A DNA stretch of 64,000 nt from Paraburkholderia youngii (GCF_013366925.1 NZ_JAALDK010000003.1:124001-188000); one strand, 5' to 3'; counted from the stretch's first letter, positions 25,198 through 34,247 are shown. Notes: generated by a model not told the origin, from the letters alone. Translations and numbers: made by a program.

Positions 25198-25785
25198 TCA
25201 GGCTGCAAGCCGCTCGAGCATCGCGCGGGCGTAATCCAGCGTGCCATCCTTTACCTGCAGACGACGCGCCTCGTTAAGCTCAGTGTTGACGAGCACGTAC
25301 TGTTTGCTCTCCCCCTTGCGCCAGTCCCGAATCTCCCGGAACCCCGATGCGATCGCGTCGACATGCTGGGCGCCATCGGTGACGACGCCGTCGCCGCGCT
25401 TATAGCGGGCATTCTGCGCGGCTTCCTTCGCACGCTGCGCATCCTGCTCCTTGCGCTCCGCCTGCTTGCGCGAAAGCTCGCTCTCTTCCCATGCGGCCTG
25501 CGCAGTCCCGTCGAGTCCGCACAGTTCGAAAATCGCACGACGCCGGGACTTAGCCGTCAGGCCTCGCAACTTCAGGCCATGGAACTCGAGCACGACCTGC
25601 TTGCTGCTCAGGTTGTGATCGTCAGGCGTGTCGAGGATGTTCAGCAGACTTGCCACATCGCGCGACTCCAGTGCAACGGCTACACGGTTCGGCCATTCGA
25701 ACGTTTCGCGCCCGTATGCGAGCAACGCCATCGAACGTTCCAGCGCGTGCCGACGGGCACTGAGCCGCCCCTGCGTGCGCTGCAT
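25198..25785 (-). CDS. Hypothetical protein
   Basis: The 195-residue protein has a helical charged segment (ESELSRKQAERKEQDAQRA, about residues 101-120) and a C-terminal part FREIRDWRKGESKQYVLV. No known domain recognised. Its ATG lies 30 bases after the stop of the gene at 25816; the frame is open slightly further upstream but without a better start. It is part of the same minus-strand string. Confidence 0.6.
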   Translation of the reverse strand: MQRTQGRLSARRHALERSMALLAYGRETFEWPNRVAVALESRDVASLLNILDTPDDHNLSSKQVVLEFHGLKLRGLTAKSRRRAIFELCGLDGTAQAAWEESELSRKQAERKEQDAQRAKEAAQNARYKRGDGVVTDGAQHVDAIASGFREIRDWRKGESKQYVLVNTELNEARRLQVKDGTLDYARAMLERLAA

Positions 25786-25815
25786 GTCCGCATGGTCCAG
25801 CTTTTTCTCCCGGCG

Positions 25816-26709
25816 CTAGTCGGCGATCGGGTCACGAAGCCGCGCGGCCAGCGCATTGACCGGCTGTCCGACCGATACCGGCTTGTCGAACATCTCCGGC
25901 AATGGGTCAACCTGCAGGAGGCCCGCCGCGAACAGGGCGTCATCGACCTCGATGAAGTCCGGTGCATTGGATACGCCGGCGACAGCGGCCACCAGAGCAT
26001 CGACCGTTTCTGCCGTGACCGGCTGTTTCGCCGCTCGCATCACGGACAACAGCTGATGCAGTTTCGCCGCCGGTAGCCGCCCGCGCAGCGTCGGAACGTC
26101 GAGCAACGTCGACGCCCACTCGAGGTCGTAACAGAATGCCCTTTCCATCGCCCGGTATTCCGAGAGCACCGCTTCGGGAATTTGCTCGTTGCGCAGCAGC
26201 GCATAGGCGATGTGCACCTCATGTCGTCCGTTCGTGCTGCCTCCCGGCACACAAGGACCGCCGCTGGCAAATCCGAAGCGTTCCATGGCCACGTCATTGA
26301 ATAGCGACAGCAGATTGAAGAACTGGCGCGCTTCACGTGCGGCCGATTTTTGCGCATCGATCTGGTCGGTCGAGAGAAACCGCGTTGGCGTACGCGCAAG
26401 ATCGAAAATTGCGAACAGCAGTTCCCAGTGCGATGCGCGGATCTGCCAGGGCTTCGGCTCAGGGCCATAGGTCGATAGCCACAGCGAACGGACTTCGTCG
26501 AACATTGCCGCGACGATTTCTGCGACCGTGCCGTCACGACGGATGCCGAGCGTGCCGTTGTAGCGCGTCACGCGTACTGCGGCCGCACCGCCGTCCAGGT
26601 CAATCAAAGTGGTCTCAGTTGCCTGGACCGCCTCATTGACGAACAGCGCGAACACCCCGGAGAGCGTCGGGGTCGTGAAGACTTGGCCGGGAATCGAGAG
26701 TTGGTACAT
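25816..26709 (-). CDS. Hypothetical protein of the backbone operon
   Basis: The 297-residue protein starts MYQLSIPGQVFTTPTLSG. The N-terminal half reads like a globular domain (TLIDLDGGAAAVRVTRYNGT) and the rest is helical. The longer reading from 26925 is rejected because it would overlap the next gene upstream. I recognise no family. Stop and start spacing (30 bases to the next gene, 43 from the previous) indicates an operon. Confidence 0.6.
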   Translation of the reverse strand: MYQLSIPGQVFTTPTLSGVFALFVNEAVQATETTLIDLDGGAAAVRVTRYNGTLGIRRDGTVAEIVAAMFDEVRSLWLSTYGPEPKPWQIRASHWELLFAIFDLARTPTRFLSTDQIDAQKSAAREARQFFNLLSLFNDVAMERFGFASGGPCVPGGSTNGRHEVHIAYALLRNEQIPEAVLSEYRAMERAFCYDLEWASTLLDVPTLRGRLPAAKLHQLLSVMRAAKQPVTAETVDALVAAVAGVSNAPDFIEVDDALFAAGLLQVDPLPEMFDKPVSVGQPVNALAARLRDPIAD

Positions 26710-26752
26710 ATTGGCCCCGTCCGGGATTGCAAAAAAAGCGAAGAAAATCGAA

Positions 26753-27130
26753 TCAGTCGAGGTCGAGCATCCGCGAGACAACGGCGGCGATCGCCCATGC
26801 CTGCGTGCGCGAAAGCGTCTTGCTGCGCAGGACCGGCTGGCTCTTCCAGTGCCCAGCTTCGCCGAGAGCGACGAACTGGACAAAATCAATCTGGATGATC
26901 CAGCCTTCCGAGCTTCCGCGGGCAACCGATAGCGCCAGCCGTCGGCGCGCGGTCCCGCTGTCCGGCCAGTCTCGTGAAGCCGACAGGCCGTAGCAGTCTT
27001 CGTTCGGATCGTTGATGAAGTTGGCCGCCACGATCCATTCCGGTTCTATCTCGGATTGGCACAGGGTCCGGGCAATGTGATTCAACCTGGCTGATGGTTT
27101 TTCCAGCAGGATCAAACGGCGTGCTGGCAT
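26753..27130 (-). CDS. Hypothetical protein, first gene after the group II intron
   Basis: The 125-residue protein starts MPARRLILLEKPSARLNHI. It includes WIVAANFINDPNEDCYGL and the C-terminal TLSRTQAWAIAAVVSRML. No family recognised. The start at 27130 lies about 43 bases past the inferred 3' end of the group II intron (about 27173), so the intron occupies the 5' untranslated region of this gene. Confidence 0.55.
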   Translation of the reverse strand: MPARRLILLEKPSARLNHIARTLCQSEIEPEWIVAANFINDPNEDCYGLSASRDWPDSGTARRRLALSVARGSSEGWIIQIDFVQFVALGEAGHWKSQPVLRSKTLSRTQAWAIAAVVSRMLDLD

Positions 27131-27258
27131 GCACGACCGGTGGTTCGAGAAGTTCGGACATGAGAATCGGAAATCGGCATAGGGGACGGCCATAAGGCCG
27201 TACCCCTGCCACACCACCCGGCATGCGGGTCCGCACCGGGCGGTTCGGGAAGTTGAGG

Positions 27259-28625
27259 TTATGAGAGGCGGGGTGCACCCAGCCGATCGAAGCATGCGAG
27301 GGTCAGCACGCTATTCAGGAGTTTGCCGCTGTTACGCCACCAGCGACGGCTGTTCGCCGCCACCTGTTGCGCCACAGCGGGCGGTGCCCCCAGCGCACGC
27401 AGTTCCCGGTAGATGGTCGGGCCGCGGCGCCATTGCTTAAGCTGGATGACACGCAACCGGTGACGCATCCACTCGTCCAGCACCCGCCAGACTCGTGACG
27501 TTTGCGCCAACCGGAAGTACGCCTTCCAACCCAGCACATAGCGCCGTAACCGTTCCACCACGTCCTTCATGCTGCGTCCGCCGTTACGGCCGGTCAGTTC
27601 ACGAATGCGGCGTTTGAACGCCAGCAGCGGTTTGGCCGCCACCTTGCGCTTGATGACACCACCGGACGCTACCCACAGGCTGTAGCCCAGAAACTTGCGA
27701 CCGAACACACTGGCCACCGCGCTTTTGGTCTCGTTGAACTTCAGCCGCAGTCGCCCATACAGACGGCGCAGCAGCGCCATCACCCGTTCGCCAGCGCGAC
27801 GGCTGCGAACATACACATTCGCATCATCGGCATAACGCACGAAGCAGTGGCCGCGCCGTTCCAGTTCCTTGTCCACCTCATCGAGCAGCACCTTGGCCAG
27901 CAACGGCGATAGCGGCCCGCCTTGCGGCGTGCCCTGTTCGCGCTGCTGAATCACGCCACCATCCATGATGCCGCTGTTCAGATACGCCCGGATCAGCCGG
28001 ATCACCCCGGCGTCCCCGATACGTTTCTGTAGACGGTCGATCAGGATGTCGTGGTTGACCCGGTCGAAGAACTTCTCCAGATCAACGTCCACCACGATTC
28101 GCCGGCCCGACTGCGCGGCAAGCACCGCGTCATGCGCACGCGTCCGGGCCGGAAACCGTAGCTGTGCTCGCTGAAGCCAGGGTCCAGAACCGGTTGCAGC
28201 ACCTGCAGCAGCGCCTGCTGGATCAGCCGGTCCGTCACCGTTGGGATGCCAAGCTCGCGCTCGCCTCCTTCCGGCTTCGGAATTGTCACCCGCCGTACCG
28301 GACTGGGCCGGTACGTCCCCTTCAGCAACTGTTCGCGGATCGCGGGCCACGCCGTCACCAGATGGCGCGACGTCTGGTCAATGTCCAGACCGTCAACGCC
28401 AGCAGCTCCCTTGTTGGCCCGTACCCGTTTGAACGCCTGCTTCAGGTTCTCTTTCGTCAGCGCCGCCATCAGCAGCGATGACCCTGTGCCCCCGGACTCA
28501 TGGCGCGGGCAACAGGCTTCGTCGCTCACGGACATAGGCGCAGCTTCACCGCGCGTGCCTCCCGCTCGCCCCGCTTGCGCGGGCATCTGACGCAATTCCT
28601 GTCGCATCGACATGGCGCTGGACAC
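27259..28625 (-). pseudogene. ltrA: Group II intron reverse transcriptase/maturase, frameshifted
   Basis: The N-terminal frame (about 28490 down to 28130, AALTKENLKQAFKRVRANKG to YGFRPGR) continues in another frame (from about 28130 to 27259, RAHDAVLAAQSGRRIVVDVD). The YADD catalytic motif is present (HCFVRYADDANVYV) and the maturase region is complete. One missing base in GGACGC-GTGCGC would restore GFRPGRSAHDAV. The protein is therefore broken at residue about 125 unless this is a sequence error. It belongs to the outer intron. Confidence 0.82.
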
Positions 28626-28683
28626 TCCCTCCCGTTCGGCCCTTCGTCACCAGCTTCGGTCTCATCGACCTGTCCTGTGACTG

Positions 28684-30098
28684 TTGGGTCGGAGGAGGCG
28701 CGCTGACGCGCTGGCCTCCGTCCGCCGCGCAAACTGCACGTGCCGTTTTCCGGCATGCAGCTTTCACGAAGATGCAGCATGCTGGGACGCAATAGAAGGT
28801 ATCAGTTGCACAAGATTGACCAACCCGAGCTCGCCATACAGCCGCGCCTCGGGCAAAACCTTCCAGCCCATGTTGCGCCAGCGCTTGAAACGATGCGACC
28901 AGATGCGCCGCACGATTCATCGGTTGAGCCGGTTGAAGATTCTCCGGACGTGGGAGCGCTTGTAGTAGTGCCCCCAGCCCCGCAGGATGGGATTGAGCCG
29001 TCCAATCCAGATCTTGCGCAAAGCGTCATGTGTCGATCGCCCTCGCCGATAGCCGAAGTTGGCGTCATCGAATACCGGTTCGAAGATCGGCTCAAGACGG
29101 TTGAGCAGCGCCTGCTGGCATACGCGATCGTAAATCGACGGTATGCCGAGCTGGCGGAACTCCCCCGGTTTGCCGACTTTCGGGATCGAGACCTGCCGGA
29201 CCGGTTGCGGCTGATAGGTCCGCGCACGCAGTTCTGCCTGCAGACGGTCCAGATGCTGGTCCGCCTGTTCGGCAAAGTCTGCCACGCTGATTCCATCGAC
29301 ACCGCCACTGCCCCGATTGGCCCGGACCCGCTCCCAGGCGACTTCCAGATTCTTCCGTTGATAAATCTTGTCAATTAATGAGTGGACCTTCCTTGCTTCC
29401 ATCGGGTTGATCCAGTCAGACAGTCTCCTCGGGCGCGGATGTACGGGTATTTCGCTCATGGAACTGATCCTCCTCCGTGTCCTTACTCACTGTCGTCCGG
29501 GTTCTTCCCAATCATCTTCGCCGGCTGCCTTCCCCGACCCACTTCCGTCGCCGATCGCTCGGTCACGTAGTTTTGGCCACGCTTCAGGTACTACTCAGCC
29601 GTCCGACTACTGGCACAGCGCCGCTCACCACTTCGCTCCTCGCTTATAGGCTTGCTTCCCGCGGTGCCACCCGCGGACTGTGCCAGTTCTCCTGGGGTCA
29701 CACGCTGTTCTTCCGCACCGTGCCGTCCGCAAACACCTTGGTGCGGTGGGTGAATGAGAACGCCTTCGCCTCCATAGTGCAGGCTCGACCTTGCCCCACC
29801 TTTGGCCGACCGGTTCGTCATCGGGGCAGCCCCCATCGACTACGGCCCGGTACTTCTCCTCATGCCCTTCGGATTCCGCCTCACGGCGGACACCCTGCCC
29901 TCCGGAGTACTGCGAGATGATGGCTTCAGGTCCGCCTTGTCCGTATCCGGCTTTCGCCTTCGTGCCCAGTTAGACGTCTCCATACCTTCCCACCTCTCTC
30001 CGGCCAGCGAGGCATTACCCCCGCTTTCGGATATGGCGCCCCTCATCCGGGCGCCAGAGGGACTTCAACCCTCCCGAACAACGCGCTGCCCAGCGCAC
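28684..30098 (-). mobile_element. Inner group II intron, deleted derivative
   Basis: On the minus strand it starts GTGCGCTGGGCAGCGCGTTG (from 30098), followed by GGGTTGAAGTCCCTC. It carries an RT gene with a large internal deletion, then a domain V hairpin (28731-28767: AAAGCTGCATGCCGG, loop AAAA, paired with GCACGTGCAGTTT) and a domain VI-like stem ending near 28684. It is inserted in the 5' domain of the outer intron, right after GAGGCCGTAGT. The 3' boundary is good to about ten bases. It could still splice in trans if domain I is intact, but cannot make its own maturase. Confidence 0.72.
28764..29459 (-). pseudogene. ltrA: Inner-intron reverse transcriptase/maturase with internal deletion
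   Basis: The protein begins MSEIPVHPRPRRLSDWIN and runs through the RT N-terminal domains (QLGIPSIYDRVCQQALLNRL, YRRGRSTHDALRKIW). It then jumps directly to the maturase region IGRLNPILRGWGHYYKRS, skipping the whole catalytic palm with YADD. A TGA at 28917-28919 replaces an expected Trp codon; beyond it the frame reads IVRRIWSHRFKRWRNMGW to a second stop at 28764. It is inactive. Confidence 0.82.
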
Positions 30099-30432
30099 AC
30101 TACGGCCTCTGCTGACTTCTCGCTCCGGCTCGACGCCGTTGCGCTTTCAGGCACGAGGCGAGATCTCCCCAGGTAAGAACGCACTCCTTCATCGCACAAC
30201 CGCCGCATTTACGCCGCCTCGCCTTGGTCACGAGAGCTTCGCGGTCTATTGCCCGCTCACCCTGCCCGGCAGCGCCTCCTATGCGGTTCTTGTTCATCGG
30301 CTCACGATTTACGCTCCACGCTTCCTCCCCACATTCGGTCGCCCTCATGCAGTTGCGCTTCACTTCATTCGCTGTGACCAGCTTATGGCGGGACTTGCAC
30401 CCGCAAGAGTGCGCCCATGCTGGGCGCACAAC

Positions 30433-30462
30433 AAAAAGGCCACACCCGGAGGTGCAGCCTTT
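30433..30462 (-). terminator. Terminator that serves as group II intron insertion site
   Basis: Read on the minus strand, AAAGGCTGCACC, a short loop and GGGTGTGGCC are followed by TTTTTG. It lies about 55 bases past the stop of the 36-residue gene (30517). The intron begins immediately after TTTTTGTT. Confidence 0.8.
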
Positions 30463-30516
30463 AGATGGATTGAGGACCGGCGACCTCGCCAGCCCACTTT
30501 TGACAATCAGATGACG

Positions 30517-30627
30517 CTATGGCGTGCGCCGACGAGCGCGATCCGCCTTACGACCGTTACGGTCCATGACGAGACCAAGTACAGACAAGGCAACAGCCAC
30601 GCCCAGCGCAAAGAAACTGAAGCCCAT
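30517..30627 (-). CDS. Small single-helix membrane peptide
   Basis: The 36-residue peptide starts MGFSFFALGVAVALSVLGLV and is followed by a basic tail (RNGRKADRARRR). It has one membrane helix with a positive-inside C-terminus. GGAGAGTGAGC precedes the ATG, which lies two bases after the stop of the upstream membrane-protein gene, so the two are coupled. The longer overlapping frame is rejected because it would run through the upstream gene. Confidence 0.6.
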   Translation of the reverse strand: MGFSFFALGVAVALSVLGLVMDRNGRKADRARRRTP

Positions 30628-30629
30628 GC

Positions 30630-31106
30630 TCACTCTCCATTCATGGAAACCATGCCCACGTACAAGGTTAGCACAAAGGCCACGACCAGATTGACCTCCG
30701 ACAGGATGTTGGAAACAGACCAGCTCGACGTTGTGTGCCAGAAACTGATCGCACCGATCACTGCTGCGGCAGACAGCGTGTGCATGAACCGGCCGAATTG
30801 CTGGCGTTGGTCCCTCGTGGGTGACCTGACCATGTCCACCAGCTCTGCCCACAGTCCGATCTTGTCCAGTCGATCTGCCAGCTTCGACGCCACATGGAAC
30901 GTCCCGTCGACCTTGGCCTCCAGTTGCAGGGAGCAATCGGGACCCCGCGCAGAAACCTTGGGCGGAGACTCAGATTGAGAGAGGTGCTGCATGACAAACG
31001 CCAGCCTTTCCGATATGCAGACCTGATCCAGATCGGCAATAAACGTCGCCCGATCTGTGATGCTCAGGCCGGATGGGTACTCAACGACAATGTCGACGAT
31101 TTCCAT
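30630..31106 (-). CDS. Hypothetical membrane protein with two C-terminal helices
   Basis: The 158-residue protein starts MEIVDIVVEYPSGLSI. The N-terminal two thirds are soluble and acidic; the C-terminus has two hydrophobic segments (LSAAAVIGAISFWHTTSSW and VNLVVAFVLTLYVGMVSM). GGGGAC precedes the ATG. It is followed two bases later by a small membrane peptide and preceded eight bases earlier by the gene at 31115. No family recognised. Confidence 0.6.
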   Translation of the reverse strand: MEIVDIVVEYPSGLSITDRATFIADLDQVCISERLAFVMQHLSQSESPPKVSARGPDCSLQLEAKVDGTFHVASKLADRLDKIGLWAELVDMVRSPTRDQRQQFGRFMHTLSAAAVIGAISFWHTTSSWSVSNILSEVNLVVAFVLTLYVGMVSMNGE

Positions 31107-31114
31107 CGCGTCCC

Positions 31115-31507
31115 CTACCGGCTTTCGCCATCGAGGCCGCCTGCAAGCCGCAGACCGCCAAGCAGCGCGTCGTATCCCTCGCGGGAAAACAGTTGCTCGA
31201 ACGACACCGCGTTGTCGCCGCCGCCCGACAGATCGGAGCGGCCGCGACGCGTGCGGAACGAAACGGCGACCTTGTGCCGGGTCGGGGAGTCTGTAACCTC
31301 CAGCATGAGGGCTGGGGTTCGCAGGGTGACGCGGCAACCGCGATTGCGGCGAGCCGGTTCGGTGACGATCTCGTGCTCGCCGGAACGCAAACGCAGATCG
31401 CGGGCGACACGACGCAGCATCTGCGTCGCGTGGTGTGTGATGGCGGCGTCCGTTGCCGCGCCGGCGCTACGCTGGTCGGCATGGAACACCTTTGGAATCT
31501 TGAGCAT
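31115..31507 (-). CDS. Hypothetical small basic protein
   Basis: The 130-residue protein starts MLKIPKVFHADQRS and is Arg rich (MLRRVARDLRLRSG, TEPARRNRGCRV). The start follows the T run of the upstream gene's terminator by about ten bases, with GAGG as ribosome site; no room remains for a separate promoter between terminator and start. Family unknown. Confidence 0.55.
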   Translation of the reverse strand: MLKIPKVFHADQRSAGAATDAAITHHATQMLRRVARDLRLRSGEHEIVTEPARRNRGCRVTLRTPALMLEVTDSPTRHKVAVSFRTRRGRSDLSGGGDNAVSFEQLFSREGYDALLGGLRLAGGLDGESR

Positions 31508-31516
31508 TTCAGCCTC

Positions 31517-31557
31517 AAAAAAAGAAAAAGCGAGGTGCCCTTTAGGGAACACCTCGC
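31517..31557 (-). terminator. Terminator directly ahead of the gene at 31507
   Basis: Read on the minus strand, GCGAGGTG (31550-31557) pairs with CACCTCGC (31530-31537), followed by a long T-rich run ending at 31517. It serves the lipoprotein gene (stop at 31603), yet its T run ends ten bases before the next start codon. Confidence 0.85.
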
Positions 31558-31602
31558 GATGAAGGAATGCGCCGGCGGTGGTGCCGGCATCTGAAGAGCG
31601 GG

Positions 31603-32064
31603 TCAGTGAGTGACGCGAAGACCCGAACCGGTCGCAACGAGAAGCACGTGCTCGCCCGGGACAAAGCGCTGGTCGTCCGGTTGAGCGACGACAACCGTGG
31701 CGCCCGAACTCTTGCGCACGATGATTTCGAGGCCTGAACGCTGCGCCATCGCCTGCGAAACCTTCTGTGCGACAAAGCCCGATGCAGCGCCCGACAAGGC
31801 CCCCGCGATGTAGCGTCCTGTGCCGTTGCCGATGGTCTGGCGACCGAGGAACGCACCCACACCGGCGGTGATCAGCGAAGTGAGCCCGGAGTTATCCGAA
31901 CCCGCTTCAATCGAGATTGAGCGGGTGCGAACAACGGTGGCCTCTTCAACAGAGCCGGCACGCTGGACGTCGTAGCGCTGATACGTATTCGGCGAGCCGA
32001 AATCGGTACTGGCGCAGGCGGACAGCATGGATGCGAGAACGAGACTGATGATGATCTTGCACAT
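31603..32064 (-). CDS. SlyB-like outer-membrane lipoprotein with glycine zipper
   Basis: The 153-residue protein starts MCKIIISLVLASMLSACAS, a signal peptide with lipobox LSAC. The middle is glycine rich (ITAGVGAFLGRQTIGNGTG and YIAGALSGAASGFVA), the glycine-zipper pattern of SlyB/Pcp lipoproteins. The C-terminus GEHVLLVATGSGLRV matches that family too. It is probably anchored in the outer membrane. CTTTGAGGC precedes the ATG and a hairpin (32095-32120) lies in the leader. Such lipoproteins stabilise the envelope; a plasmid copy may adapt the envelope to transfer. Confidence 0.72.
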   Translation of the reverse strand: MCKIIISLVLASMLSACASTDFGSPNTYQRYDVQRAGSVEEATVVRTRSISIEAGSDNSGLTSLITAGVGAFLGRQTIGNGTGRYIAGALSGAASGFVAQKVSQAMAQRSGLEIIVRKSSGATVVVAQPDDQRFVPGEHVLLVATGSGLRVTH

Positions 32065-32094
32065 GGTTGCCTCAAAGAATTGAAGGGCAACCGT

Positions 32095-32120
32095 CCCGTC
32101 AGGGAGGTTGCCCTGACGGG
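32095..32120. promoter_or_regulatory. Hairpin in the leader of the SlyB-like gene
   Basis: CCCGTCAGG and CCTGACGGG form a perfect nine-pair stem around an eight-base loop. There is no T run on either side, so it is not a classic terminator. It lies 31 bases upstream of the lipoprotein start and 41 bases past the stop of the preceding gene. Confidence 0.6.
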
Positions 32121-32160
32121 AAGAATTCAACCGCGGTAACACAAGCGGTTTGATGAAGGA

Positions 32161-32487
32161 TTAACTGGTGCGAACGTGGTTCGAATATCCGGTGACGCCG
32201 ACAGCCTTCTCCGGGTGCCAGATCGCCACTGTCTGACTACCGACCATCCACGACACGTTCTCGTCGCTTCCTGCGATGCGTCCTTTTGCAGGAACAGCAT
32301 CGGGGAACTCACGAACGAGGTTCAGGGAAAACATTTCGTAGGTGTAGGCGGTTCTCGCCTGACGGAAACCCTGGCCGTATACGAGACTCAGGAGTTCCCG
32401 AGACTTGCTATATGCCTCGGCCTGAGAGACCAACGCCTTTGGGGATGTCGCGACGTGATCATGCGAACCAAGGACTTGCTGCAGCAC
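32161..32487 (-). CDS. Hypothetical protein with GTG start after a terminator
   Basis: The 108-residue protein reads VLQQVLGSHDHVATSPKALV from a GTG at 32487, with TTAGGAG as ribosome site. The longer frame to 32595 would run through a terminator stem and is rejected. The C-terminal half (GSQTVAIWHPEKAVGVTGYS) looks globular. No family recognised. Confidence 0.5.
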   Translation of the reverse strand: MLQQVLGSHDHVATSPKALVSQAEAYSKSRELLSLVYGQGFRQARTAYTYEMFSLNLVREFPDAVPAKGRIAGSDENVSWMVGSQTVAIWHPEKAVGVTGYSNHVRTS

Positions 32488-32501
32488 TGTGCGGCTCCTA
32501 A

Positions 32502-32538
32502 GAAAAAGGGAGCCGATTCCCTGATGGCATTGGCTCCC
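32502..32538 (-). terminator. Terminator directly ahead of the gene at 32487
   Basis: Read on the minus strand, GGGAGCC (32532-32538) pairs with GGCTCCC (32508-32514), followed by TTTTTCTT. The ribosome site TTAGGAG of the next gene begins within the end of the T run. Confidence 0.8.
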
Positions 32539-32884
32539 AGCAGGGTCAAAGACAGGCGGAAGCCCCTCGTGGATGACCAACATTCGTCGGTCCAAGGTTG
32601 ACGCACTCCGGCAAGCCAGAGTGTTCTTTCGATGCGCAAAAGCGCGGGTGATACGGCCAGTCTAGGCCAGTCCGAAGCGCGCCCATCGTGGAAACATCGA
32701 GAAAATGGCGTCGCTTTTAAAGTTCGGCCCGGCGGCACGAAAGAGACAGCGCAAAAAAGCGCTGAACTCGAAGGACCCGCGCTGATCAAAAGGCGCGTCA
32801 AACCTCGTCGTTCACGACGAGGAAGGAAAGCGCGGACGCCGCAGGCGTCCTTGACAACGCGTCGATGCTGATACGATAACTTTC
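32539..32884. other. Non-coding or decayed stretch left of the IS607 remnant
   Basis: No convincing gene. It contains two perfect hairpins, CCTCGTCG-TTCA-CGACGAGG (32806-32825) and GGACGCC-GCA-GGCGTCC (near 32835-32851), which may belong to the end of the insertion element. The gene that the terminator at 32502 should serve is not recognisable here, so it was probably lost. Confidence 0.4.
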
Positions 32885-32920
32885 ATGCAACGACTTCAAG
32901 CCTTCAATTTCGAACCAATG

Positions 32921-33051
32921 CTGAACAATACCTCGCAAAGGACGTTCTTGAGATCATCACTGTCTTCAGCGCGCGGCTGTATGGATCGCGCTCGCGCAAG
33001 ACTCAGAAGCTGCTCGACGGTATGCGGCAGGCTGTAAAGGATTCAAAGTGA
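32921..33051 (+). pseudogene. tnpA: Serine-recombinase TnpA of IS607, C-terminal remnant
   Basis: The frame reads AEQYLAKDVLEIITVFSARL then YGSRSRKTQKLLDGMRQAV to TGA at 33049-33051. This is the conserved tail of IS607 resolvase-like transposases. The catalytic serine domain is absent. It overlaps the tnpB start by two bases. Confidence 0.7.
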
Positions 33052-34247
33052 TCCTCGCCCATCGCATTGCACTCGACCCGAACAACACGCAGGCGACGTA
33101 TTTCGCGCGCGCTGCCGGGACGGCTCGCTTCGCGTACAACTGGGCGCTCGCCGAGTGGAAGCGGCAGTACGAGGCGTACAAGGCTGACAGGACGCGGTCC
33201 AAGCCTTCGCAGATGGCGCTGCGCCGTCAACTCAACGCCACCAGGCGCCAGCAGTTCCCCTGGATGCTTGAGGTGACGAAGTGCGCGCCGCAACTCGCAA
33301 TCATCCAGCTCGGCGAGGCATTCAAGCGCTTCTTCTCCGGCCAGAATCGCTACCCGACGCAGCGCAGGAAAGGCGTCGATGATCGCTTCAGTCTTTCCAA
33401 CGATCAGTTCTCCATCGAAGGTTCACGCATTCGCATTCCCAATCTGGGGTGGGTGCGCATGCGTGAGCCGTTGCGCTTCGTGGGCAAGATCATCTCGGCC
33501 ACTGTTTCGCGCAAGGCCGACCGCTGGTTCGTGAGCATTACCGTCGAGGTTCTCGAGGCTTCGCACCTATCCAGAGCCGAAAACCAAGGCGCGGTTGGTG
33601 TGGATCTCGGAGTTTCCTCGATGGCGACGCTTTCGACCCGCGAGAAGATCCTCGGCCCCAAGGCGCACACGGCCCTGCTCGATCGTCTGCGCCGCATCTC
33701 GCGTAGCCTGTCGCGCAAACAGAAAGGCTCCGCGAACCGCCGCAAGGCCCGCATGAAGCTGGCGAAGCTGCATGCCCGCATCAGCAATATCCGGTCGGAG
33801 GCACTCCACAAACTCACGTCCGACCTCACGCGCCGATTCGATACGCTCGGCATCGAGGATCTGAACGTGCGCGGCATGATGGCAAACCGTCGCCTGGCGC
33901 GCTCCATCGCCGACATGAGTTTCTACGAATTCCGTCGGCAGCTGAAGTACAAGGCTGACATGCGCGGCGGCCGGGTGATCGTTGCAGACCGCTGGTTTCC
34001 GAGCAGCAAGACGTGCGCGGATTGCGATCACAAGGTCGATGTGCTGCCGCTCAAGGTGCGCGAATGGACGTGCCCGGCGTGCGGTGTGGTGCATGACCGG
34101 GACGTGAACGCGGCAACCAATTTGAAGATCATGGCCGTGAGTTCCACGGTTTCAGCCTGTGGAGAGGAAGGCTCTGGCCGTCGTCGCAAGACGGCGGTGA
34201 AACCGGCCTCAGTGAAGCAGGAACCAGACAGCAAGCTCGCTGCATAG
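33048..34247 (+). CDS. tnpB: TnpB RNA-guided nuclease of an IS607/IS605-type element
   Basis: The 399-residue protein starts at GTG 33048. It has the helix-turn-helix N-terminal part (ARAAGTARFAYNWALAEW), a split RuvC domain with GVDLGVSS (Asp about 186), GIEDLNVRGM (Glu about 270) and VHDRDVNAATN (Asp about 352), and a zinc ribbon TCADCDHK/TCPACGVV between the last two. All three acidic residues and four cysteines are present, so it may be an active nuclease. TnpB proteins use an RNA from the element's right end, which here would include the hairpin near 34240-34267. No TnpA able to move it is present. Confidence 0.85.
   Translation: MILAHRIALDPNNTQATYFARAAGTARFAYNWALAEWKRQYEAYKADRTRSKPSQMALRRQLNATRRQQFPWMLEVTKCAPQLAIIQLGEAFKRFFSGQNRYPTQRRKGVDDRFSLSNDQFSIEGSRIRIPNLGWVRMREPLRFVGKIISATVSRKADRWFVSITVEVLEASHLSRAENQGAVGVDLGVSSMATLSTREKILGPKAHTALLDRLRRISRSLSRKQKGSANRRKARMKLAKLHARISNIRSEALHKLTSDLTRRFDTLGIEDLNVRGMMANRRLARSIADMSFYEFRRQLKYKADMRGGRVIVADRWFPSSKTCADCDHKVDVLPLKVREWTCPACGVVHDRDVNAATNLKIMAVSSTVSACGEEGSGRRRKTAVKPASVKQEPDSKLAA

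Larger units (their letters stand above)
27173..30429 (-). mobile_element. Outer group II intron (class C-like), interrupted by a second intron
   Basis: On the minus strand the 5' end is GTGCGCCCAGCATGGGCGCA (from 30429), followed by the exon-pairing and GGTGCAAGTCC region. The 3' end shows a domain V-like hairpin (27212-27247, AACCGCCC to GGGTGGTG) and domain VI ending near CCTATGCCGAT (about 27173). It begins directly after the T run of a Rho-independent terminator (30433-30462), the preferred site of class C introns. A second intron (about 28684-30098) lies inside its 5' RNA domain. Its own RT gene (27259-28625) has a one-base deletion. Confidence 0.78.

Noticed and set aside
24664..26076. 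Plus-strand frame of 470 codons
   Set aside because: It covers three minus-strand genes with consistent spacing and a strong terminator. Its composition is that of an antisense frame and it has no ribosome site.
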